A stretch of 64,000 nucleotides of DNA from NCBI RefSeq assembly GCF_023913515.1, contig NZ_CP099391.1, positions 1-64,000 on the forward strand, given 5' to 3'. Below the pieces are notes generated by a model. That model had not been told where the DNA came from. It worked only from the letters and a program-made list of their open reading frames with translations, and did no database searches. The DNA comes from Natronococcus sp. CG52. Its GTDB lineage: Archaea > Halobacteriota > Halobacteria > Halobacteriales > Natrialbaceae. The position numbers were made by a program, and so were the translations under genes. How positions within the stretch are numbered: position 1 is the stretch's first letter; each line of letters starts with the position of its first letter. Shown here in pieces: positions 53,742-63,347 of the stretch.

Positions 53742-54785
53742 TCAGGGAGGTGTGATGACCGCTCTGCCCTCGATCTCGCGGTGCTCGAGTCGCTCGGCGA
53801 CCGTGTTGATATCGTCGAGGTCGTAGCGTTCGGTTCGTAACTCTACGTCGCCGCGGTCGACGAGCGCGACGAGTTCCTGTAACTCGGCGTACTTGCCGAC
53901 CAGCGTTCCTCTGAAGGCGAACTCTCCGTTGACCAGCGCCTGGGAGGGTTCGTGGACGTGGCCGCCGTAGCCGATCACGTGGTGGTCGCCACCCGCGGCA
54001 ACCATTTCGGGTGCAGTGCCGGTCGTCTCGTCTGCCCCCACGAAGTCGAGGACCTGCTGGGCGCCCTCGTCGTCGGTCAGATCCGTGACGGCGCTCGCGA
54101 GGTCCTCGTCGGCCGAGTTGATCGTGCGGCGGGCGCCGAGGTCCTCGGCCAACTCGAGAGCTTCGTCCTTGATGTCGGCGGCGACGATGTCGGCGGCGCT
54201 CATCGCGTCGAGACACTGCAGTCCGATGTGGCCGAGTCCGCCGACGCCGATGACGACGCAGGTGTCGCCGGGATTCAGCTCGCGGACGGCCTTTTTTGCG
54301 GCGTGGTAGGCCGTGATTCCAGCGTCGGCGTGAGGGGCGATCTCCGTCGGATCGGCTCCCTCGGGAAGCGGGATGACCGCACGCTCGTTGGTCTGGAGGT
54401 ACTCGGCGAAGCCGCCGTCGGTGGTGAGTCCGTTGAACGCGCTGTTCTCGCAGTACATGTCCTCGCCGAGCCGGCAGGGTCGGCAAGTGCCGCAGGTCTG
54501 GACGGGGTGGCAGATCACCGGGTCGCCCTCCTCGACCAGCGTCACTTCGTCGCCGGTCTCCGCGACGATGCCTGCGTTCTCGTGGCCCAGCGTCATCGGC
54601 AGGTCCTGTGGCGCGTACTCCTCCCACATTCCCTCGATGATGTGGTTGTCCGTCTGGCACCAGCCGGCGCCCTCGACTTCGACCAGGACCTGATCCGAGC
54701 GTTCGAGGTCCGGCCGATCGACGTCGTCGATCTCGAGGGCGTCGCTCATCTCGTCCGTATACTCGTGGAGGCGGGCTGCTTGCAT
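53742..54785 (-). CDS. Zinc-dependent NAD(P) alcohol dehydrogenase
   Basis: 347 residues of the MDR family. Catalytic zinc: 'GAGWCQTDNHIIEG' and 'LGHENAGIVAETGDEVTL'; structural zinc: 'CGTCRPCRLGEDMYC' with four cysteines; Rossmann loop GVGGLGHIG. The family oxidises secondary or primary alcohols. It faces the amidohydrolase/DUF59 pair divergently, as in bacterial propane and acetone/isopropanol gene groups. Confidence 0.93.
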   Translation of the reverse strand: MQAARLHEYTDEMSDALEIDDVDRPDLERSDQVLVEVEGAGWCQTDNHIIEGMWEEYAPQDLPMTLGHENAGIVAETGDEVTLVEEGDPVICHPVQTCGTCRPCRLGEDMYCENSAFNGLTTDGGFAEYLQTNERAVIPLPEGADPTEIAPHADAGITAYHAAKKAVRELNPGDTCVVIGVGGLGHIGLQCLDAMSAADIVAADIKDEALELAEDLGARRTINSADEDLASAVTDLTDDEGAQQVLDFVGADETTGTAPEMVAAGGDHHVIGYGGHVHEPSQALVNGEFAFRGTLVGKYAELQELVALVDRGDVELRTERYDLDDINTVAERLEHREIEGRAVITPP

Positions 54786-54970
54786 GGTAACACACCACAG
54801 TTCTCCGTACTCACAGAAAACATTCGCCCAAACTGCCGCCGGACGTAAAATTCAGCCTTCAGGGTAGGTGCTCCCTCCCTGAACGTGCGGAACCCAGACG
54901 TATTCGTTCGGGTAATTCTGCTTCCGCTTAAAAAGAAATAATGGCCATTGTTACCTATTCTCATAATGCG
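54786..54970. promoter_or_regulatory. Divergent promoter between alcohol dehydrogenase and amidohydrolase
   Basis: Plus-strand TATA-like CTTAAAAAGAAATA at 54927-54940 predicts a start near 54958 and favours ATG 54971 over ATG 54941 for the amidohydrolase. No clear operator palindrome. Confidence 0.45.
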
Positions 54971-56035
54971 ATGTACCAGCAAGACGACGAATCGGTCTTC
55001 GTCATCGACGCGCACGTCCACCTGTGGGACGCGACCGAGGAGAACATCAAACACGATGGAGGGGAAGAGTTCATCCAGTGTTTCTACGACTACCACACGA
55101 CGTTCACGCCGGAGGACCTCCAGTGGGGAATGGACGAGTACCGGAAGTACGGCACCGAGCGGATGGTCGAGGATCTGTTCGAGAACGCCGCCGCGGACAT
55201 GGCGATTTTCCAGCCCACGTACCTCACGGACTTCTACGAGGACGGGTTCAACACGACTCACCAGAACGCCGAACTCGCGACCGAGTATCCCGAGCGGTTC
55301 GTCCTCAACGGCTCGTTCGACCCCCGGGACGGCGAGGAAGGAATCGAGCACCTCGAGGAACTGCACGAGACGTACGACATCCAGGGTGTGAAACTCTACA
55401 CGGCCGAGTGGCGCGGCGAGTCGAAGGGGTGGCGCCTCGACGCCGAGGAGTCCTTCGAGTTCTTGGAGCGGTGCGAGGAGCTCGGCGTCGAGAACATCCA
55501 CGTCCACAAGGGGCCGACGATCCGGCCGCTGAACCGCGACGCCTTCGACGTGAAGGACGTCGACGACGCGGCCTCTTCGTTCTCCGGGCTCAACTTCATC
55601 GTCGAACACGTCGGGCTTCCCCGATTGGACGACTTCTGCTGGATCGCCGGCCAGGAGCCGAACGTTTACGGCGGGCTCGCGGTCGCCGCGCCGTTCGCCC
55701 AGAACCGGCCCGGCAAGTTCTCGGAGATCATGTCGGAACTGCTCTGGTGGCTCGGCGAGGACCGTCTACTGTTCGGCTCGGACTACGCGCTCTGGAATCC
55801 CGACTGGCTCGTCGAGGAAGTCGTGGAAGCGGAACTGACCCAGGAACACCGCGCGGAGTACGGCGTCGAGTGGGATCTCGAGACGAAGAAGAAGGTGATG
55901 GGGGAGAACGCGGCTAAGCTGTACGACATCGACATCGAGGAGAAGAAAGCTCAGTTCCGCGAGGACGAGATCAGCCGGGAGTTCGGCCTCGAGGATCACT
56001 ACGCGAGCGAGGAGCCCGCGGCTGCGGACGACTGA
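54971..56035 (+). CDS. Amidohydrolase-2 family metal hydrolase
   Basis: 354 residues from ATG 54971 (ATG 54941 adds ten residues). 'VFVIDAHVHLWDATEENIKH' has the HxH metal site, 'FIVEHVGLPRLDDFCWIAG' a second histidine, and 'RLLFGSDYALWNPDWLVEEV' the catalytic aspartate. ACMSD-like amidohydrolases act as decarboxylases or hydratases. In actinobacterial propane monooxygenase operons such a gene lies next to a DUF59 gene, as here (stop and start share a base). Confidence 0.9.
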   Translation: MYQQDDESVFVIDAHVHLWDATEENIKHDGGEEFIQCFYDYHTTFTPEDLQWGMDEYRKYGTERMVEDLFENAAADMAIFQPTYLTDFYEDGFNTTHQNAELATEYPERFVLNGSFDPRDGEEGIEHLEELHETYDIQGVKLYTAEWRGESKGWRLDAEESFEFLERCEELGVENIHVHKGPTIRPLNRDAFDVKDVDDAASSFSGLNFIVEHVGLPRLDDFCWIAGQEPNVYGGLAVAAPFAQNRPGKFSEIMSELLWWLGEDRLLFGSDYALWNPDWLVEEVVEAELTQEHRAEYGVEWDLETKKKVMGENAAKLYDIDIEEKKAQFREDEISREFGLEDHYASEEPAAADD

Positions 56036-56805
56036 TGACCGAACGCACTCCCGACGGCCCTTCCCGCGAGGCCGTCCGCGACCGCCTGGATCGCGTCACC
56101 GATCCGGAACTCGACCGCTCGATCGTCGAACTCGAGTACGTCGACGCGATCGAGATCGACGGCGGCCGCGTTACCGTTCACGTCACGCTGCCGACGGCGT
56201 GGTGTTCCCCGGCGTTCGCCTGGATGATGGCGGCCGACGCGCGCGAGGAGGTCGAGGGGCTCTCCGGCGTCGCCGAGGGACGCGTCTATCTCCGCGAGCA
56301 CATGCACGAAGTCGAGATCAACCGTGGGATGAACGCGGGGCTGCCCTTCGAGGACGCGTTTCCCGACGCCGACGACGCCGTCGACGCGGTGCGGGCGGAA
56401 CTCGACCGGAAGGCCAGAACCGCCCGTCAGTACGACGCCGTCGAGACTCTTCTCGAGGCGGGGCTCGATCCCGCGACGATCGTCTCGCTCCGTCCGCGAG
56501 ATCTCGAGCGCACCGACCGGGACGACCGCGCGACGATCTACCTCGCGGATCGAGCGGTCGCCGTCTCCGTCCCGGCGGAGCCGATCGACGACTACCTCGA
56601 GAAGGCCCGCGAAACGGGACTCGTCGAGACGTCGGCTGACCCGCTGTTCCTGACGCCCGAGGGCGAGCCGATCGACTCCTCGGAGTTCGAGCTGGTCCAC
56701 CGTCGGGGACGGCTGGCGAAGGTCAACATGTCGAGCCAGGGCGGCATCTGCGACGGGTTGCGGGAGTCGAGGGAGCGACGGCTCGGCGACGCGGCGTCCG
56801 GCTGA
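56035..56805 (+). CDS. DUF59 (MIP18-like) metal-sulfur cluster assembly protein
   Basis: 256 residues. The N-terminal DUF59 domain has 'VTDPELDRSIVELEYVDAIE' and the Cys-containing 'VTLPTAWCSPAFAWMMAADA'. A C-terminal extension of about 120 residues with 'HRRGRLAKVNMSSQGGICDG' has a further cysteine. Family members mature iron or iron-sulfur enzymes. Translation is coupled to the amidohydrolase. Confidence 0.87.
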   Translation: MTERTPDGPSREAVRDRLDRVTDPELDRSIVELEYVDAIEIDGGRVTVHVTLPTAWCSPAFAWMMAADAREEVEGLSGVAEGRVYLREHMHEVEINRGMNAGLPFEDAFPDADDAVDAVRAELDRKARTARQYDAVETLLEAGLDPATIVSLRPRDLERTDRDDRATIYLADRAVAVSVPAEPIDDYLEKARETGLVETSADPLFLTPEGEPIDSSEFELVHRRGRLAKVNMSSQGGICDGLRESRERRLGDAASG

Positions 56806-56806
56806 G

Positions 56807-57310
56807 TCACTTCTCGACCTCGAGCAACGCCACCCGTTCGCGGACGAGCGCTCCGAGCCCCGCGTCGGTCGCCTCGCGTTCGGCGTCGGTGATCTCGAAG
56901 AACGACTCGAGGGTCCCCTCGTCGGGCTCCTCGAGCGTCGGTTCCGCGCCGGCGAACGCCTCGAGGCCCCGAACGTCCTCGAGCGCCGTCGCCTCGTTAC
57001 CCTCGCTGCCGTCGACCAGCACCACCGCGCGGTTCTCGCCCTCGCCGACGCCCATCTCGAGCGCGCGGTCGATCTGCCGGCGGCCGGCGGCGTACAGCAG
57101 GATCTCGACGGCTCGATCGCGAGCGACGTTCTCGCCGCGGTCGATGGCCCGGTCGGCCAGGTCCGCGGCGCGCTCGAGGTGACGCCGGTCGGCGATATAG
57201 CGCGCGTCGAACGCCTGTATCGTCGTCTCGTGACGGTTACCGATCTCGCCAAGGTCGGCGACGAACGCGTCGAGGTCGTCGATCGAGAGCCGGCACTCGA
57301 GTAGCTCCAT
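56807..57310 (-). CDS. cgi121: KEOPS complex subunit Cgi121
   Basis: 167 residues. '[20 protein letters not shown]', 'QAFDARYIADRRHLERAADL' and 'VEILLYAAGRRQIDRALEMG' match Cgi121, which binds tRNA 3' ends in the KEOPS complex that makes t6A. It overlaps the Hel308 gene by one base and lies downstream of it, a pairing found in haloarchaea. Confidence 0.88.
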   Translation of the reverse strand: MELLECRLSIDDLDAFVADLGEIGNRHETTIQAFDARYIADRRHLERAADLADRAIDRGENVARDRAVEILLYAAGRRQIDRALEMGVGEGENRAVVLVDGSEGNEATALEDVRGLEAFAGAEPTLEEPDEGTLESFFEITDAEREATDAGLGALVRERVALLEVEK

Positions 57311-59658
57311 CAGAAGTCACCCAGGCTGGACTGGCTCTCGTCCTCGTCGGTCGCCGCCGTCGCGCCGTCGGTGGATCCGTCGCTCGAGCCCGTCGCCGTC
57401 GCGTCGGCCGCCGACTCGACCGCCTCGACGCCGTCCATCGACGGATCCTCCCGACCGACGTTCTCGAGGATGTTCTCGGCCGTCTTCTTCCCCTTGAGCG
57501 CGCCGAGTACGACGCCCTTGTCGGCGGATCTGAGATCGGCGGGCTCCTCGATGCCGACCTCGTACAGCTGTCGGGCGCGCTTGCGGCCCACGCCGCGGAC
57601 CGAGACGAGCTCGAGTAATTCCTCGCTCACGCCGTGCTCGACGCGGGCGCGGGCCTCGCGGACGGCGACGGCCCACTCGCTGTCGATCTCGGTCGCGAGC
57701 GACTCGGCCGCCCCCAGTAGCCACTCGGCGGTGTCGACCTTTCCGCGGAGGTCGCCCGGACCGATCTTGTAACGCTCCGTAATCGCCTCCTCGTCGTCTT
57801 CCTCGGCCCAGTCCTCGAGTAACTTGCCGGTCTTCAGCGCGGCGAGCCAGTCCTCGAACCGGTCCTCTTCGAACTCGCTGGGCGCGTCGCCGAGCAGTTC
57901 GGCCTCGCGTTCGTAGTAAAGTTCGCCGAATTTCTCGTCTTCGCCCGAACGGAGGTAGAGTTCGTACATGTCCGGCGTTCGAGAGACGAGCTGGTAGAGT
58001 CCGACCGCGGTCGGCCGCTCGTCGGCGTCCTCGAGCCCGTGGACGATCTCGGCGGCGCTCATCGGATCGAGGTAGAGCCGCGAGACGGTGTGACCGAGGC
58101 TGGTGGCCTCGAGTCGCTCCTCGCGGCCGCCGCTCGCGTCGTCGGCGAGGTCGGCGGCGGAGGTGAACGCGCCGGCGTCGTCGGTTCCGTCGTCGCGCTC
58201 TCGCACGATGAAGTCGTTGCGCTCGAGGTAGTCGAGCACGTCGTCCGTCACGGTCTCGAGTCGCCGGGCCTCGGTCGACTGACTCGCGTACAGCGTCGCC
58301 TCGAGGAATTCGAGCAGTCCCTCTCGCGTGCGGGCGAAGCCGGAGGCGATAGTGGCGAGCACGTGGGTCCGCAGGGCGGGTTCGGCGGCGAGTTTCGAGC
58401 GGACGGCCTCGGGGTCGGCCCAGACGTAGCGGTCGAACAGCTCCTGGCTCTCGTCGTGGCTCTTGGCGAGCAGGACCGCCTCGCCGTAGGGGTCGAGCCC
58501 CGGTCGGCCGGCACGGCCCATCATCTGGTGGACCTCGAGGACGTCGAGCGGCGCCATCCCGCCGGCACTCGGGTCGAACCGCCGCCAGTCGCGGACGATC
58601 ACGCGCCGGGCGGGGGTGTTCACTCCTGCGGCGAGCGTCGGCGTCGCCGAGATCACCTTCAGCAGGCGCTCGCGGAAGGCGTCCTCGACGATCGACCGCT
58701 GGGTGCTCGAGAGCCCCGCGTGGTGAAACGCAGATCCCCGTTCGACGCAGTCGGCGAGATCCCGGCTGGTCTCCGTGTCGCTGTCCTCGCGGATTTCCTC
58801 GGCTAGTTCGGACAGGTCGGCGCGCTCGCCGTCGGTCAGTTCGCGGCTCGTCACCTGGCCCAGCCTGCGAGCGGCGGCCTCGGCGTTCCGCCGGGAGTTG
58901 ACGAACACGAGCGACGAACCGCCCTCCCGGACGATGTCGCGGACGAGCGCGGCCTCCTGCTTCTCGCTTCCCTCGACTGGCACCTCGCGCGTCGAGCCGT
59001 CGTCGAAGTTCAGCGCGTTGCCGTAGTGGACGCCCATCCGGAGGTCGATCGGGCGCCAGTCCGTGTCGACGAGCGAGGCGTCGAGCCAGTCGGCAATCTC
59101 GTCGGCGTTGCCGACGGTCGCCGAGAGCGCCACGGTCTGGAGCTGGGGATTCAGCTTCCGGAGTTTGGCGAGGGTTACCTCGAGCGTCGGTCCGCGGTTC
59201 CGGTCGTCGATGAGGTGGACCTCGTCGCTGACGACGCAGGTGAGCTCGGAGAGCCAGTCGGCGCCGTTGCGGACGAGCGAGTCGACCTTCTCGCTGGTGG
59301 CGACGACGATGTCCGTCGTCGCGAGCCAGTCGCTCGTCGACTCGTAGTTGCCCGTCGTCACGCCGACGTCGACGCCGAACTCCTCGTAGGCCTCGAACTC
59401 GGCCTTCTTCTCGCTGGCGAGCGCCCGCAGCGGGACGATGTAGAGCGCCTTTCCGCCTCGTTCGATCGCCGACAGCATCGAGAGCGCGGCGATCATCGTC
59501 TTCCCGCTGGCGGTCGGAACGGCGGCGACGAGGTTCTCGCCCTCGGTCGCGCCGGCCTCGACGGCCTTCGCCTGGGGCGGGTAGAGCTCCTCGATCCCCT
59601 CGCTCCGGAAGTGCTCGAGCGCGCCGGGCGGGAGCCCCGATAGCTCCTCGATATTCAT
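57310..59658 (-). CDS. hel308: ATP-dependent helicase Hel308
   Basis: 782 residues: Q-motif YPPQAKAVE, Walker A '[20 protein letters not shown]', DEVH in '[17 protein letters not shown]', motif III SATVGN, '[20 protein letters not shown]', '[20 protein letters not shown]' as motif VI, a ratchet domain and helix-hairpin-helix end '[20 protein letters not shown]'. It unwinds stalled forks 3'-5'. Acidic tail ends [10 protein letters not shown]-like (SQSSLGDF), a probable PCNA-interacting PIP motif. Confidence 0.96.
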   Translation of the reverse strand: MNIEELSGLPPGALEHFRSEGIEELYPPQAKAVEAGATEGENLVAAVPTASGKTMIAALSMLSAIERGGKALYIVPLRALASEKKAEFEAYEEFGVDVGVTTGNYESTSDWLATTDIVVATSEKVDSLVRNGADWLSELTCVVSDEVHLIDDRNRGPTLEVTLAKLRKLNPQLQTVALSATVGNADEIADWLDASLVDTDWRPIDLRMGVHYGNALNFDDGSTREVPVEGSEKQEAALVRDIVREGGSSLVFVNSRRNAEAAARRLGQVTSRELTDGERADLSELAEEIREDSDTETSRDLADCVERGSAFHHAGLSSTQRSIVEDAFRERLLKVISATPTLAAGVNTPARRVIVRDWRRFDPSAGGMAPLDVLEVHQMMGRAGRPGLDPYGEAVLLAKSHDESQELFDRYVWADPEAVRSKLAAEPALRTHVLATIASGFARTREGLLEFLEATLYASQSTEARRLETVTDDVLDYLERNDFIVRERDDGTDDAGAFTSAADLADDASGGREERLEATSLGHTVSRLYLDPMSAAEIVHGLEDADERPTAVGLYQLVSRTPDMYELYLRSGEDEKFGELYYEREAELLGDAPSEFEEDRFEDWLAALKTGKLLEDWAEEDDEEAITERYKIGPGDLRGKVDTAEWLLGAAESLATEIDSEWAVAVREARARVEHGVSEELLELVSVRGVGRKRARQLYEVGIEEPADLRSADKGVVLGALKGKKTAENILENVGREDPSMDGVEAVESAADATATGSSDGSTDGATAATDEDESQSSLGDF

Positions 59659-60025
59659 TACCCGCTGTTGGCGCGTGCCTCGGTTTAAACTGTCGTCTCC
59701 GTCGCTCCTCGTCGACTTCCCCTATCCCGCTCTTTCGCCCTCGTACGCTCCCCCGCCTACCCGACGTAACCGAGCGCCTGCAGTCGCTCCTCGACGGCGG
59801 ACCCGTCGGCTTCGTGCTCGAGAGCCGGCTCGTACGTCTCCCGATCCGTCGCGGACGTGGTCTCCCACGGAACCGTCCGAACCGCGGGGTGGAGACAGCC
59901 GACCGGGTGATCGTAGATCCCCCACTCGCCGACGTGACGGTCTATCGACTCGCGAGCTACTGGTTCGTGATCGCAGTCGGCGGCGCCGGGGCGCTCCGGG
60001 TGATCAAACGCGTCTGTCCGCCGTT
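59659..60025. other. Intergenic region with a sulfatase remnant
   Basis: Between Hel308 and the CNNM-like gene. The minus strand of 59757-59940 encodes the end of a sulfatase-type protein (separate entry); the rest is not recognised. Confidence 0.55.
59757..59940 (-). pseudogene. 3' remnant of a sulfatase/alkaline phosphatase-superfamily gene
   Basis: The minus strand reads HVGEWGIYDHPVGCLHPAVR, then 'TVPWETTSATDRETYEPALE' and ends 'VEERLQALGYVG'. 'GEWGIYDHP...HPAVRTVPW' and the closing 'RLQALGY' are what the last 60 residues of haloarchaeal sulfatases look like. No upstream body or start exists in frame. This is a decayed or truncated gene end. Confidence 0.7.
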
Positions 60026-61372
60026 TCACTCCTCCGAACTGACCTCGTCCGACTCCCGGAGGACGACGGTCGAAATCCGCATTCCCTCTACCTCCGTCAC
60101 CTCGAGGGTGTAGCCTCCGACCGTCACCCGATCGTCCGTCTCCGGCGGCCGTCCGAGCCGGTCGAGAACCAGGCCGCCGACCGTCTCGACGGCCTCGTGT
60201 TCGAACTTGGTCTCGAGCGCATCGTTGACCGACGAGAGCGTGACGCCGCCGTCGATGACGATACCGTCCTCGAGTTGGTCGCGGTCGATCGAGGGTTCTC
60301 GCGCGGGGACGTCGAACTCGTCGCGGATGTCGCCGACGACGACCTCGACGACGTCCTCGACGGCGACGATACCCTCGAAAACTCCCCACTCGTCGATCAC
60401 GGCCGCCATCTGGACCCGCTCGTCCTGTAGCTTCGAGAGGAGGTCGGCGACGGTCGTCGTTTCCGGGACCACCGGGAGATCGCGGGCGAGTTCGCCGGCG
60501 GTGACGGTCGCGGCGGTCTCGTCGTCGGGAAGCGTCTCGCCCGCCCGGATGACGTCCTTGGCGTCAACGAGACCGATCACCTCGTCGGGATCGTCGGGGT
60601 CCGTGACGGGGTAGCGGGTGTGTCCTTCCTCGACGATGACGCGTCGTAGCGCCGCCAGCGGAAGATCGGCGGGGACGCTTCGAACGTCGGGACGCGGGAC
60701 CATCACCTCGCTGGCCGTAACGTCGTCGAGTGTGAACACGCTCTCGACCATCCGAACCTCCTCGGCAGCGACGTTCCCCTCCTCGCCGGCCCTCGAGAGG
60801 GCCATCCGAAGTTCTTCTTCGGTGAGCGTCTCGTCCGTTTCGGAGGCCGGCGGAATCCCGAGCAGTCGGGTGAAGGCGTTCGCCGTCCCGTTGAACACGA
60901 TGATCCCGGGAACGAACAGGTAGTAGCAGAACTTCATCGGCGTGGAGACGAACAGCGCGATTCGCTCGGCCTGCGCGATGGCGATCGTCTTCGGCGCGAG
61001 TTCGCCGAACACCACGTGGAGGAACGTGATGGTGCTGAAGCCCACGGCGAACGCGACGAGGTGAACCAGTCCCTCGGGAAGGAACTGGCCGGCGACCGGT
61101 TCGATGAGCGCCGCAACCGCCGGTTCACCGATCCAGCCGAGGCCCAGCGAGGCGATGGTGATTCCCAGTTGGGTCACGGCGAGGTAGTCGTCCAGGTTGT
61201 CCATCGCCTCCTGAAGCGTCTCCGCGCCTCGCCGTCCCTCCGCGACGAGCGATTCGACGGCCGTCGCCCGCACGCGGACGTAGGCGAATTCGGCGGCGAC
61301 GAAGAAGCCGTTCAGCGCGACGAGCACCAGCGCAGCGGCGATTCGGGCCGTGGAAAAGACGAGATCTACCAT
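60026..61372 (-). CDS. CNNM/CorC-type membrane protein with CBS domains (hemolysin-like)
   Basis: 448 residues from ATG 61372. DUF21 membrane domain ('VLVALNGFFVAAEFAYVRVR', 'VTQLGITIASLGLGWIGEPA', 'VFGELAPKTIAIAQAERIAL'), two CBS domains ('VMVPRPDVRSVPADLPLAAL' and 'QMAAVIDEWGVFEGIVAVED'), and a C-terminal CorC domain ('DGGVTLSSVNDALETKF'). The family exports Mg2+/Co2+ or acts in ion homeostasis. Confidence 0.93.
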   Translation of the reverse strand: MVDLVFSTARIAAALVLVALNGFFVAAEFAYVRVRATAVESLVAEGRRGAETLQEAMDNLDDYLAVTQLGITIASLGLGWIGEPAVAALIEPVAGQFLPEGLVHLVAFAVGFSTITFLHVVFGELAPKTIAIAQAERIALFVSTPMKFCYYLFVPGIIVFNGTANAFTRLLGIPPASETDETLTEEELRMALSRAGEEGNVAAEEVRMVESVFTLDDVTASEVMVPRPDVRSVPADLPLAALRRVIVEEGHTRYPVTDPDDPDEVIGLVDAKDVIRAGETLPDDETAATVTAGELARDLPVVPETTTVADLLSKLQDERVQMAAVIDEWGVFEGIVAVEDVVEVVVGDIRDEFDVPAREPSIDRDQLEDGIVIDGGVTLSSVNDALETKFEHEAVETVGGLVLDRLGRPPETDDRVTVGGYTLEVTEVEGMRISTVVLRESDEVSSEE

Positions 61373-61575
61373 CGCCACTCCAGCGGCCGCGACTCGCTGC
61401 GTGCGGTTCGCGGTGACGGGTTCAAACGGCCGATCATGGGTACACAACCACCGGGCGGCATTAAACGATACTGGCAGCAACAGCCAGCGTGGCTCGAACG
61501 GGACGGGGCCGAAACCGGCGGCGCGTTCGAGACGTGACCGCTAACGATTTACGACGATCGATCCAACCCTCGCCC

Positions 61576-61821
61576 ATGAAGGTCGAATTCGACGAGGACA
61601 CCTGTATCGGGATGTACCAGTGCGTCGCCGAGTGGGACGCCTTCGAGGCAGACAAGTCGGCGGGAAAGGCGATCCTCGAGGGCAGCGAGGAGGCCGAGGA
61701 CGGTATCTTCGTCCGTGAGGTCCCCGAGGACGCTGAACTCGACGCCAAGTTCGCCGCCCGGACCTGCCCGGTCGACGCGATCACGATCTACGACGACGGC
61801 GGCGAACAGCTGATTCCCTGA
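61576..61821 (+). CDS. Monocluster ferredoxin
   Basis: 81 residues from ATG 61576. 'VEFDEDTCIGMYQCVAEWDA' and later 'ARTCPVDAITIYDD' give three cysteines with methionine at the usual second position (C-x2-M-x2-C), the pattern of [3Fe-4S] or labile [4Fe-4S] ferredoxins common in haloarchaea. It transfers electrons in cytoplasmic redox steps; partner unknown. Divergent from the CNNM-type gene. Confidence 0.9.
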   Translation: MKVEFDEDTCIGMYQCVAEWDAFEADKSAGKAILEGSEEAEDGIFVREVPEDAELDAKFAARTCPVDAITIYDDGGEQLIP

Positions 61822-61935
61822 TTCGCGGCCCCCGGCCGTTCGGCAGCTACGATATCCGCCCTCGCCGACGCGGTCGCCGCCGGAAATCAACTCGGTATCC
61901 GGCGGGCGCAAAAAAGCGGTCAACTCGCCGGTTGA

Positions 61936-62850
61936 TTACGCGATCTCGTCGTACTGCTCCGAGAGCTTCTCGGCGGCCTCGCCGAGCTGGTTGCGCTCGA
62001 ACTCGGTGAGATCCCACTCGACGATCTCCTCGACGCCGTTGGCGCCGAGCTTGACGGGAACGCCGAAGGCGGTGTCCTCGTGGCCGTACTCGCCCTCGAG
62101 CTTGACGCTCGCGGGGAGGACCTCGCCCGTGTCGCGGAGGATAGCCTCGACCATGTGGCCGACGCCGGTCGCCGGGCCCCACTCCGTGGCGCCCTTCTTC
62201 TCGATGACGTTCATCGCCGAGGTCTGGAGTTCCTCGAGCAGTTCGTCTTTCTCGTCGTCGGTGAACTCGAGGTCCTGACCGTTGACGCGGACCTTCGAGA
62301 AGGCCGGGACCTGCGCGTCGCCGTGCTCGCCGAGGATCGTCGCGTCGACGTTCTGGACGGGCGCGTCGAAGCGCCGGGAGATCACGTAGCGAAAGCGAGC
62401 GGAGTCGAGTCGGCCGCCGAAGCCGACTACCTTCTCGCGTGCGCGCTCGCCCGATTCGTAGAGGTGGCGGTTCAGCAGGTCGACCGGGTTCGAGGTCGTG
62501 ACGGTGATGAAGTCGTCGTTGTGCTCGGCGATCGAGGAGCCGATGTCCTCCATGATCGGCGCGTTGTCGCCCGCGAGATCGATCCGGGTCTGGCCGGGCT
62601 GGCGCGGGATACCGGCGGTGATGACGACGACGTCCGAGCCGGCGGTGTCCTCGTAGTCACCCTGCCGAATCGTGGTGTTCGAGTCGTAGGCTGCGCCGTG
62701 ATTGGCGTCGGCAGCCTGCCCGATCGTGTCGTCTTCCTTGTCCGGAATGTCGACGAAGACGAGTTCGTCTGCAACGTCCCGAAGTGCGATGTTGTAGCCT
62801 GCGGCGGCCCCGACCGTTCCGGCCGCGCCGACCACGCTAACTTTCGTCAT
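61936..62850 (-). CDS. mdh: Malate dehydrogenase (LDH-like)
   Basis: 304 residues. NAD loop '[20 protein letters not shown]', malate-determining arginine in '[13 protein letters not shown]', catalytic '[20 protein letters not shown]' histidine, '[13 protein letters not shown]' and '[19 protein letters not shown]'. Interconverts malate and oxaloacetate in the TCA cycle. The sequence is close to well-studied halophilic MDH. Confidence 0.97.
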   Translation of the reverse strand: MTKVSVVGAAGTVGAAAGYNIALRDVADELVFVDIPDKEDDTIGQAADANHGAAYDSNTTIRQGDYEDTAGSDVVVITAGIPRQPGQTRIDLAGDNAPIMEDIGSSIAEHNDDFITVTTSNPVDLLNRHLYESGERAREKVVGFGGRLDSARFRYVISRRFDAPVQNVDATILGEHGDAQVPAFSKVRVNGQDLEFTDDEKDELLEELQTSAMNVIEKKGATEWGPATGVGHMVEAILRDTGEVLPASVKLEGEYGHEDTAFGVPVKLGANGVEEIVEWDLTEFERNQLGEAAEKLSEQYDEIA

Positions 62851-63347
62851 ACCACGTAAACCTGGACCTGCCCTCGCGTTAAATCCGTCGGATTCCCCAC
62901 GATCGCTGGAGAATGACGATAGATGATACGTCGATCGTCGAACTTCTATCGCTCGCGAGCGGTCGCCGAACTCGGACGGCTCATTAGGCTCGTCAAATAA
63001 AGAAGTTGTAGTACTCTAACTCTAGCCGTACAGTACCCTCTATTCAACGGTGGGGTGCTAATTACGCACGGTGGAAACGCGTTGGCACGCGCATAAGCGC
63101 TGAGTGCCGGCGAAATTGGCCGACCAAAACTCTACCAGACTGGAGGAGTGTCGATCACTACCGTCAGAATTGCCTCGTTCGAGCCGATGACCGTCCGACA
63201 GTAACCATCAACGTGATAACTCCGTTATCGGACGAGACGAATCACTCCGTCACCAATAACGAGTCGGACTCGGAATGGAATTAGACTAGTCAAAATATAT
63301 CTTTTGGACCGTAAACTTTATTAGTTGGGGATGGGGACAAACAGCTG
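62851..63347. other. AT-rich intergenic region, no gene recognised
   Basis: 497 bases of lower GC than the rest of the window. No ORF, tRNA or known repeat is recognised. TTTATTA at 63317-63323 lies 28 nt before the ATG at 63348 and is a good TATA box for the metal-binding protein gene. Confidence 0.5.

Noticed and set aside
52444-54798. A 784-residue open frame on the minus strand
   Set aside because: It is an Arg/Gly-rich alternate-frame reading of the old yellow enzyme and alcohol dehydrogenase genes, typical of GC-rich shadow frames.
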